Below, in pieces: positions 55,350-64,000 of a stretch of 64,000 nt of DNA (positions are counted from its first letter, which is position 1; the number at the start of each line of letters is the position of its first letter). The stretch lies in the NCBI GenBank assembly GCA_013339895.1, contig JABACO010000113.1:36611-100610 (forward strand), given 5' to 3'. This DNA comes from Ephydatia muelleri (lineage: Eukaryota; Porifera; Demospongiae; Spongillida; Spongillidae). The position numbers and the translations under genes were made by a program. The notes under the pieces were generated by a model that saw only the letters and a list, made by a program, of their open reading frames with translations, was not told where the DNA came from and searched no databases.

Positions 55350-57058
55350 TCTAGACATGCATGGCTGCCTCAGGCCAACCCAACCTTGTGGACCTGCTGG
55401 ATAGGTTTAAACATGCATGCATGAAAGAGCAGTTTGCAGTCACATGTTATAACCTGTAGATGAATGATGTGAAGGTGTTGCTATATGGCATATGTTTGAT
55501 TTGATGGGTTGTTCCAATCATTAAGTAATTATAGTGTCTAACAAGTTACTGAATGACATGATTGCATATACTGGGTGTTCTAGAATGAAGGCAACGGTTT
55601 CAGATGCATATAATTTTTATTAGTTTACATGTAGTTATGGGTATGCCGTGCAGTTTTTAGGAAAATATCAACTGTGTCATTAAATCTCACGAGCAGAAAA
55701 ATCAAATCCTTTCTAATTAATTAATGTGCTATACAAAATATTCACTAATTTACTGACATAACCTGAATTAAGTTGATTTTAATTATTTTATTTGGAAACT
55801 GTCCAACATCATTCAAATGAGATAACAGAACAAACACACACACATACAAACACACACACGCACACAATGTCCTGCTCTAAACTGGTGGTGCTATATTGAA
55901 AGAATAGCCATGGTATTGGCAGGGCACGAACCAGTTGAACATTCAACCGGCCTTCCTAGATATCATTGAGCACCATGGACTTTGGCTACAAGTCTTGAGA
56001 CAATTGAGGAGATGATTGTAATGCAGCTGTTCTGCCAAGAACCAGTTAGGTAGCAAGATGTCAGCCAGGCTATGCCACTGGTGAGGTAAAGCATGGGGTA
56101 AAGAAATGGATTAGCCGGGCCTTGTTTGTCACTGAGACAGGTTCAGCAAATGATTGAACAGGTAGTCATCAGGGCAGCTATTTTGAGTGTGGGGAGGGAG
56201 GCGGAGGGGAAAGCAATCTCAGCAGTGATGGCTTCTGCTGGAGAAACCAGTTTGTGAAAGACCTGTATGGCTTGTCTGATGGAGATCCAAAGCCAGAAGA
56301 ACTAATGGAGGAGATTAAAGCTGCAGATGATTTGTGAGACAATGACCGCAGCCTCCTCTGCTCAGGCTGAGCTGAGCTTGTTCCCAGGCAATGTTGGATT
56401 TGTGTTGTTATCAATTCATATTGATACTCACATGAATGCACAACATTGTAAATTATAAAATCAGTTAACCGCTAAAGACACGATTACATAAAAGCTCATC
56501 CTAAATTCCTGAGTTTTCATTAAGCTTGTGTTCTGTAGCAGTTGCTGCTGTGCCTAATGTAAGGCTTTATTAGTAAATATTCAAAACAACAAAACAAGCA
56601 CATTGCGAATTGTTAATAACTATAAATTTAATATCAATATATATATTGTGGTATTTCATTAATTTTGTAGTGGACCTACTAGAAATGTTTATTACAATGA
56701 CTATTTAACAAATATTGAACATGAATTAATTTTAATCAATACTGATGCAAAATTGATTGAACCTGGCAGCTTGAACCTCATACTGTTCCACTGCATATTC
56801 ACTACTTAGCATAATCATTGAATTAGCTCTAATCTTGAATTCCTTTGACACTAAAGGTGTTGATTCATGAGGGTTTTTGATATGATTTTACAATACTCCA
56901 AATATGATATATTATTTGACTAACTACTTGTAATACGTGTAATAACCAATTGGTTAATTAATTTCTGGAGTTATATAATTTTAAAACCTATGCCTTCATT
57001 TGCAAACACACCCTGGTACACTTTGTTACAACTCATCTGTTCTCATGTTCTCCCACAG
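55350..57058. other. Intron of copy 3 with CA-rich tract
   Basis: CA-rich microsatellite at 55835-55866. At 56235-56335 a plus frame reads NQFVKDLYGLSDGDPKPEEL, unassigned. The rest is AT-rich and non-coding. Confidence 0.4.
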
Positions 57059-57106
57059 CATGGAACTGTATCACGGAAGAGGTGAAGCAAAGCATACCAG
57101 AATACA

Positions 57107-58569
57107 TGTATGTATTGGTTGCAGCCACAGTCCATGTAAACTCTAATTGCTAACTAGCAATAGCACAAATTGTGTATGTTTTAACTGCACATTACAAGTA
57201 TCTATGTTCACACAAACCACACACTGTGTGCAGAGACAGGGGTTGGGCCTGATGCCATAACATGGGAGGAGGGAGAAGTGTGCTTTGACCCTGATGCAGG
57301 GCTTTGGCCTAGTGGTAGACTGCTCAGCACCCCGATGTGTAGACAAAGCTTTCCTTAATGTAAGTGTATATTGTGATAGTGCTCTTCCATTGGCGAAGTC
57401 CCAGAGGGTGCTTCGCAGTTAAGCGCTTTACGTGTATTGATCGACGCTCCAGCCGCACACATGCATGCAGACAAATATTGAAAATGGGGCACATGCAGAC
57501 TTGATGTAATCGATCTAGGTAAGACTGAGAGAAGCCTACGTAGGTCATAGCTGTACTGGAAAGTGCTAACGAATCATTTTTTCCCCTGCATGTAAGCATA
57601 TCAGTGCACGTGCCTAGCCTACGCGCTTCATTCATCAAGCTGCATGCAGGCTAAACGAACACTATTTACAATAAACTTGAAATGAAAACAACCCACTATA
57701 TAGGTCAAAAGTGTCCATGACGACGTCTTGTATATAATAAATATAATAGCCTTCACCATAATGCATTAGCAGTGAGCTAGGGTGGGTGGGTGCCCCTGTA
57801 GCTGGCAGTCTAGACCTATGGGAATTGGGGGGAGGAGGCTAGGGAAAAGGTTTCCACTTAGCTACCTGGCTTGCTATTGGCTCAGATCATTAAACTCCAG
57901 CAGCCTTGTTAGTCTTCAGCTGAATTAACTTATTGTGCACATTTATTCACCACTAGACAGTTATTGCCAATATTTATGGCAGATGACGCAATGGTATACT
58001 TATATGAGTGCGGAAGAAATTAATTTTTTGTCTTGATTTTAGTTAAAGAATGGTTAATGGAATAATTTTTAGAAGTACACATATCATAATCAGACCGATT
58101 TATAGTACATTATGAACTTGTTTAAAATTCAATTGAAAGAAAAGCAAGATGACCGCCTGGGCCATTTCTGGATAGGAATATGCTCAAAAGCAAAATACTT
58201 TAATTTTGAATTTAGCAGGTGTTTTGTTAACCATTACTAGACTTAATAAGAGGGACAGGTAAGTGCATGTAATTACAGAATGCACACAGATATTGTCACA
58301 GCAAACAGCTCTTTCATACATTAACCTGTCCAGCAGGTCCACAAGGTTGGGTTGGCTTGAGGCAGCCATGCATGCACATAATGTATCTAGAGCTTACCAC
58401 TATGCGAGCCGAGAACAAGATAGAGAATGGACTTATCCTCAATGTGGTAGTGGAGCAGTGTAAATCCATCCTCCAGCTGTTTGCCATCAAAGATGAATTG
58501 CTGTTGGTCTGGTGGAATGTCTTCCATTTCCTGGATCTAATCACTTGCAAAGCAATATCAAGTGACCCA
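57107..58569. other. Insertion splitting the coiled-coil exon of copy 3
   Basis: No target duplication is evident. It carries an inverted ubiquitin-array fragment at its right end (58318-58540). Nothing recognisable in 57107-58315. Confidence 0.45.
58318..58540 (-). pseudogene. Inverted fragment of a ubiquitin-like last repeat
   Basis: The minus strand corresponds to 44255-44440 of copy 2: last repeat ([19 protein letters not shown] is the shadow frame), the same 'catagtggtaagctc' donor junction and intron start (gcctcaagccaacccaacc). Orientation is opposite to all other copies. Confidence 0.8.
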
Positions 58570-59080
58570 TGGGTGAGAGGGAGAAATGAAGAAGCATGAT
58601 CAAGCAATGGAGAAACAAGATCAAGCAATGATGGAACGAGATCAAGCAATGCAAGAACGTAATCAAGCTATGAAGGAACAAGATCGAGCAATGAAGGACC
58701 GAGATCAAACAGGGAATGAACAAGATCACGTAATGAATGAACAAGATCAAGCAATGAATGAAAGAGATTAAGCAATGAAAGAATGAGATCAAGTAATGAA
58801 GGAACAGGATCACACATTGAATGAAAGAGATCAAGCAATGTAGGAACGAGATCAAGCAATGAAGGAACGGGATCAAACAATGAATGAAAGAGATCGAGCA
58901 TATGAAGGAACGTGATCAAGAAATAGAGGAACGAGATTAAGTAAAGGAAGTACACATTCAAAGAGTAATGGAAAAAGAGAAGGAACGAGAGCAAGCAATC
59001 AAGGAGAGGGATCTTTCAGTGAAGGAATGCCATCAAGCTGTCAAAGAGCGGGATCAAACAATTAGGGAACTAAATTAGAA
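58570..59080 (+). repeat. 21-bp repeat encoding coiled-coil heptads
   Basis: About 20 units of 'gaacgagatcaagcaatgaag', each coding one ERDQAMK heptad. Stops within the array (taa for caa, tga for cga) are single C-to-T changes. A shorter version is at 38880-39090. Confidence 0.85.
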
Positions 59081-59850
59081 GCAGTCCAAAAGTAGCACAT
59101 TCTGGATAGTACCACGTCGTCTTGTGACTGTGCTGGAGAAAGTGATAGGAGGAGGGGCATGGGGATTTGTTAAGGAAGGGAGGTTTTGTGATCAACAGGT
59201 GGCTGTTAAGTGTGTCCATGAGCTGATCTTAAGCAAGCAGACCATGCAAAGAGTGTATTGTGAGATCTGTACCATGTCCCAAGTGCACCACCCCAATCTT
59301 GTGCTATTTATAGCAGCAGTGCTGGATGACCAGGGAGGGCCCATGATCATCACTGAACTGTTGGACACCACATTGAGGAAGGCCTATGAGGACAACCTCC
59401 TTAAGCCTGGCCCTGGACCAGTGCATGGACATATTTCGTGATGTGGCCTCTGCCCTATGCTACCTCCATGAGCTTGAAGAACCCATCATCCACAGAGATG
59501 TCAGCTCAGCCAATGTGCTTTTGAAGGCCATGGCTAGAGGTGAGTGGAAAGCCAAATTATTGGACTTTGGGTCTGCCAATTGGATCAAGGAAGCTTGCAC
59601 CTGGGGGATGGTGCCATTGTCTATACAGCCCCAGAGGCATTTCCAGTCCACCCAATGCATCAAGCCACCACCACAGACCACCAAGATTGATGTGTACAGT
59701 TATGGAATACTGCTGTGTGAGGTGACATTGAGAGAGTTCCCTGATCCTGCCACCCCTCCATGAAATGAAAGCAAAAGTAAAGGCCAAACATGCTTCCCTT
59801 CATTCCCTGGTAGTGAGGTGCACTGAAACTAAATCTGAACAACGACCCAT

Positions 59851-60301
59851 CATGTTATTGGTTCAAGCCAAATTATAATGATTGGTACTTACACATGTAA
59901 AACTGATACAGATTAGATGTAAGAGTTTACGTTTCACTATGGTATGTAGCTGGATGTTTTGAGTAATTTTTACTTAAATGATTCAATACTGAGTAGATCT
60001 TTTTACACATTCTATCTAATTAAGTAATATTAGCAAGTTATTTCTATTCATATCACTGTACATGTTGACTCATTGCTCAATCCAAATGTCATGTTTGCAG
60101 CTGGGGCAACAGCAGTAGGAAGAGGAAGTGCACAGCACACCAATGACACTAGGTGACTGTGCTTAGTTGGGGTGGGTTAGCACCGCTCTTGTGGTGGACT
60201 GTTATGGAACATGGGGCAGGGAGGCTCTGACGTGCTTCGAATTCACTTTAAGGTCCAGTCATCACGCAGTCGTACTGCTCAAACCATTTATTGTGTCTAC
60301 A
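59851..60301. other. No recognisable gene
   Basis: AT-rich sequence following the kinase pseudogene. Confidence 0.4.
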
Positions 60302-60401
60302 CATAACTTAGTTGCGTCAGTATTGAGTATGACAGTATTGCATAATTATTTTAATAATTATGCAATACTGTCATACTCAATACTGACGCAACTAAGTTAT
60401 G
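60302..60401. repeat. Perfect 49-bp-arm palindrome
   Basis: Arms 60302-60350 and 60353-60401 are fully complementary, with only TT between them. Confidence 0.95.
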
Positions 60402-60402
60402 C

Positions 60403-60612
60403 GCATATGCAATCCTGCAAGGATGGCTCACCAGGAGTTGTACCATGGCTATATATTTGGGTTATTCCGTCTAAACGGAGTGCAACACTTTTATATGTAA
60501 TTTGTTTTACAAATTACATATAAAAAGTGTTGCACTCCGTTTAGACGGAATAACCCAAATATATAGCCATGGTACAACTCCTGGTGAGCCATCCTTGCAG
60601 GATTGCATATGC
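60403..60612. repeat. Near-perfect ~102-bp-arm palindrome
   Basis: Arms 60403-60504 and 60510-60612 differ by a single A/T indel; spacer 5 bp. It begins one base after the preceding palindrome ends. Confidence 0.95.
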
Positions 60613-61160
60613 ACAAAACTGAAATCGAGCAAGCTGCACGTGCAAAGGGTGGCAACTTTTCTACCTAGCAAAGTTATCCGGAAAGATTTAATGCACCCAT
60701 CTAAGAATGACTAATGTACTTAATAACTTATTGATCGATTTGGATTAACTTAGATGGGTGGGGTATTAATGTGAAGGACAGCCGACATGCCAAGCTACAA
60801 TACTGTAACCTGACCTTTATGTATATATATATATTTTATTCGTCTGAACCAGAATACACCACCTGCTCGATTGTCATAGCGTGTAAAGACATCATATATG
60901 TGTTCTTTGTTGTTTGTTGTACATGTTTATATTTATCATTTTATTTTATTAAAATCAATTGAACCTGTTGTTGTATAGTTTATTAATATCAATTTATGTT
61001 GGGATCATCTATTTACGGTGCATATACGAGATATTGGTACAGTGTAATGGCTAGGTGTTGGCTATAACACCCCTGAGCGGTTACCACTACACACCATGGG
61101 GTGTTATTCCTAAACAGGCGTACGAACACCCCAAAGTGTGTTGCGGTAACACCCTTTTTT
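60613..61160. other. No recognisable gene
   Basis: AT-rich; 'aacaccc' strings recur at 61066-61155. Confidence 0.4.
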
Positions 61161-61165
61161 AACAG

Positions 61166-61237
61166 TGCATGAAGCGGCTGGAGCAGCTGAGAGAGAGAAG
61201 TAAGCAACAGCAGTTGGCCAAGTACATTACAACTTAG
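61166..61237 (+). other. Possible short terminal exon
   Basis: After a polypyrimidine tract and acceptor (cccttttttaacag) one frame reads MKRLEQLRERSKQQQLAKYI followed by TT and a stop. It looks like a helical protein C-terminus, but no partner exon was found. Confidence 0.25.
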
Positions 61238-61239
61238 AT

Positions 61240-61265
61240 TGAAGTGTGAGTGTGTGTGTGTGTGT

Positions 61266-61336
<71 letters not shown>
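61240..61336. repeat. (GT)n microsatellite
   Basis: About 97 bp of GT dinucleotide with one interruption (gtggtg at 61264). Confidence 0.95.
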
Positions 61337-61337
<1 letters not shown>

Positions 61338-61339
61338 GC

Positions 61340-62860
61340 ACGTGCCAGACCATTTTTGGTACAGGTGTGAAGGTGCCACGCATTGTGTCCTGTTGTAGTA
61401 TGCGGGTGTATGTGATACGCTAGATCTACAACTTTGGCAGCTGGTAATCTATATAGCGGGCTTATCAACACCTCTCGCCTATGTCAACTGAAGCCAAACA
61501 AGTGCTAACCCGCTTTGTATGTTGGGTGGTAGGTGTATACATCATACAAAAATGACAGGCCCATTCATGTTTAATCAGTGTTTAGTTATCAATACAGAAA
61601 AAGAGTGATTTGAAGCCCAACTGAACAGCAGCATGGATGTGTGTGGGACACAGGCCTGTTCATACAGCCTCCATGAAGGAATGTCACTTGCTATTTTGTG
61701 TTGTTATAAACATTCTTTTTCATACTGTGTTACTATTTGTTTGACTTTTATGTGGTTATTAATACTGGCTGAATGAAATTACCCATTAGACCATGTGAAA
61801 TCACCACTTTTTAAGAGTGATTTCACTGGTTTATATATTAAGGTGTGAAGATTTGGAGAGCCACAAAATGGGTGTCCTTTTTGCTATGTAGCTTTCACCT
61901 TTGGTAACTTATAGCAATTTATAAACCAATATCGACAAGGGTCAAAATCTCTAGAACGTTCCATTAGTTTCACCCATTTTTTTGTGTGAACACTGCACAC
62001 ACTCCACATGCACTCCAGTCACCCTCACACACCACACTTCTGTCACCACAGGATAAAAATGGGTCGAATCAAAGTTTTGATTTTATAAAACGATTTTAAA
62101 TCGTCTGTAAAATCATTGTGCGATTGAAACAATAAAATCAAACGCACTGTTTCAATTTCGTAATGATTCCAAAGTGATTCTACGCGTTTTTTTCCTGCGC
62201 ACCCTCACGCACAGACCTCGCCACTGTCACCCCCCTCGCACACCATTTCTATATGCATGCGTTCCACTTTTTGATCATTCTTCCCGAAATAGAGTACAGA
62301 TGCGTACTGTGTGATTGTGTGCGTGTGTGCGTGTATGCGCGATCAGCACGTGTATTTTGTTGTAAACTGCGAGGCACCCAACCCGTCTGTTTATAAACAA
62401 GTAACTTGGTGCGACGGACTATTAGTACTGATAGCAGCAGACTGACCTCTAGAATAATAATTGAAGTATCACTCAGTTTACACTGCTCTCTAAATCAGAT
62501 CAGAATCCAGACTGTTAACAGTTGGCAATCTGCCAGCGTTGTCGATTATGGACAATAAGCAATGAATCGCTTTACAAGTCTCCAGTTCCAAGGTGTTACG
62601 AGTTGGCTGTACACTCCCGCTTATGAAATGCGATCACAAGTCACGAGGGATCGCCATTTTAAACCCCTAGCTTGCTCCAGATAGAACCGCTTGGTGAACT
62701 TTAAAAAAGCAGCATAACTAAGGTACAGTATAATTTTGTTGGCTGTGTTAGTACATGTACTGCATGTGACCTGCAGAGCTTTTACGTTAAATCAATTAAG
62801 TTTTTGAAATGCCAGCGGTATTTTGGGTCTGAGGACGCACAAGACAGTGCAACGGCTCAT
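61340..62860. other. No recognisable gene
   Basis: No conserved frame on either strand. Confidence 0.4.
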
Positions 62861-62997
62861 TGCATGAGCCTGTACCGTGATGACTGCGGTTTAAGGGCAT
62901 ACAACAGCAACGTTTCACATCTTTATAGCTTATTACATGAGCCTGTACCGTGATGACTGCCGTTTAAGAGCATACAACGTTTCACATCTTTATATGG
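62861..62997. repeat. Tandem duplication, ~67-bp units
   Basis: 'catgagcctgtaccgtgatgactgc' through 'cgtttcacatctttata' occurs at 62863-62927 and 62936-62993, the second lacking 'acagca'. Confidence 0.9.
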
Positions 62998-63689
62998 CGT
63001 TCAGTTCGCGCTGTGTAAAACTGTGTTGTGTCCGCATCTGTCGGGTCAGTATGCATGACAGCATGCAGCACTATGAAGATAGCTCGTCGAGCTGAGTGGG
63101 AAAACAATGATCATGAACTGATTGTCAAGCATGGCACCATGAACTATTGCATGTAGTTAACTGGTTGGTAATCAGCACTACTGTATGTGCATGTTATGTG
63201 CCGCCGAGGCCATAATAAAATTCAATGTGGTATGGTTTTGGCAACTGTAAGATATAAATGTTGGGCGTGCTGTTGATCAGTAATCGCGGAAACATCTGCG
63301 GTAATGCCAATATTGGAAGTGTAGCTCATATAATTAGATTTGACCTCGACTATGAATATATTAAAAACGCGCGACCCATTTCTAACAAGACTCCAGACGA
63401 TCGGATCGTTCAGCTTGTTGTTTGAATCGAACGAGAAGACAAATACGAGCAGTTTCGTTGTAAAACCGCGCGATTGTAGACAACAAGAGGGTACTGACCA
63501 CCCTCGTTCCCAGTCCCGTCCTCCTTTATCTTCTTGACTACGCATAGGAACACTTTTAACATTTTGAACGCCAAGTGTAATAAACATGCATGCTTATAAA
63601 ACGAGGATTATCTGCCTCACCATTCATGCAGTTATCTTGGGTTGATCAAAATAAGCATACAAGTACAATACTGACATACATGCAACCCC

Positions 63690-63995
63690 ATAGTCATAGA
63701 AATATGTGGTGGGTAAGCACATTTTGTGTGCCCATTATAAACCGCTGCACCTTTTTTTGCAACAACCCATAATGAACTTGCAAAAGGGGGAGTGAACAGT
63801 TTTGATATACATGTTCTACACTGATCTGGGCTACGCATTCTTGTTCTTGGAGTATTGAAGTGATGCATTTAATCACGTACATCATTTCAGTCATGCCCAT
63901 CAAAATACACACCACTTGAATTGTACTTGCTAGTACAACCCAATTTGTATAGCCACTTCCGGGCAGTCTCTTTGGAAATTGGAGCATGAATACAA
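63690..63995 (-). pseudogene. Transposase-like fragment with DGHDRxDV motif
   Basis: The minus strand reads ISKETARKWLYKLGCTSKYN, GVYFDGHDRNDVRD, then shifts. The (T)xRxWLxKLG...Y.DGHER.DV pattern is one I associate with a large invertebrate transposase-like family; its exact class is uncertain. It runs to near the window end. A trace with the same 'tatagccacttccgg' string is at 11.8 kb. Confidence 0.4.
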
Positions 63996-64000
63996 TTGGG

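Larger units (their letters stand above)
54437..59850 (+). pseudogene. Ubiquitin-like array - coiled coil - TKL kinase gene, copy 3
   Basis: The ubiquitin-like section (54437-55343) has about four repeats with many indels and ends at the same gtaagc donor. The intron runs to acceptor ttctcccacag (57058), and exon 57059-57106 (AWNCITEEVKQSIPEY) is interrupted by about 1.46 kb of foreign sequence. Heptads resume at 58570 (DQAMEKQDQAMMERDQAM). The kinase begins at about 59110: FWIVPRRLVTVLEKVIGGG, GxGxWGxVKEG loop, AVKCVHE, LFIAAVLDDQGG, ITELLDTTLRKAYEDNLL, HRDVSSANVLL, LLDFGSANWIKEA, then VYTAPEAFP in another frame and KIDVYSYGILLCEVTLREFP. Catalytic Lys, HRD and DFG are present. Frameshifts near 59410, 59600 and 59660, and stops in the coiled coil, make it a pseudogene. 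Confidence 0.7.

Noticed and set aside
61013..61471. Minus-strand frame with a poly-(HT) tract
   Set aside because: It is translation of the GT microsatellite.
1..64000. CRISPR arrays, rRNA, tRNA, bacterial operons
   Set aside because: Tandem arrays here lack unique spacers, no rRNA- or tRNA-like stretch was noticed, and introns show nuclear eukaryotic DNA.

Overview
The window looks like gene-poor, transposon-rich nuclear DNA from a metazoan, most probably a demosponge. The evidence is short spliceosomal introns, recognisable animal gene pieces (WNK, CCDC115, LZTR1, a BRCT-pair protein, a PX/BAR sorting nexin) and TKL kinases of the type I remember as greatly expanded in sponges. The phylum is an inference. 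No rRNA, tRNA or CRISPR was seen, and almost every reading frame is broken.

1-15.8 kb: a truncated transposase copy ending in a long inverted repeat (724-1020); two Penelope-like retroelement (PLE) copies in tandem on the minus strand with a hammerhead-ribozyme-like sequence between them; LINE and further PLE fragments; a ~300-bp BEN-like coding segment repeated three times; a P-element-like fragment with a piggyBac remnant next to it; and one orphan LZTR1 kelch fragment.

15.8-24.2 kb: a complete-looking ~4-kb DNA transposon with ~470-bp terminal inverted repeats inserted in a tandem repeat. It carries a frameshifted DDE-like transposase and, on the other strand, an RS-rich frame. Rearranged Gypsy-type LTR retrotransposon pieces with a piggyBac fragment between them follow, then a degenerate AT-rich repeat field.

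24.4-31 kb: a second transposase-like gene in two parts. Its first part runs in phase into exons of a BRCT-domain gene, and exons of a sorting-nexin-like gene lie antisense between the two parts. Several minisatellites occur here.

32-60 kb: a segmental duplication. The order [WNK C-terminal half][ubiquitin-like array - coiled coil - TKL kinase] appears at 32.8-39.8 kb and again at 51.0-59.8 kb, with a third, open ubiquitin-like array at 42.8-44.4 kb. Splice signals link the arrays to a 21-bp-repeat coiled coil and a kinase domain, which implies an ancestral protein with a non-cleavable linear polyubiquitin-like N-terminus fused to a kinase. All full-length copies here are damaged; only the central array is open. 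hAT elements, MITEs, a RAG1/Transib-like transposase remnant, a CCDC115-like gene and LINE pieces are interspersed.

60-64 kb: two abutting near-perfect palindromes, microsatellites, a short tandem duplication and one more transposase-like fragment. Recurrent features across the window are near-perfect hairpins, stop codons explicable by single C-to-T changes, and patchwork transfer between paralogues.
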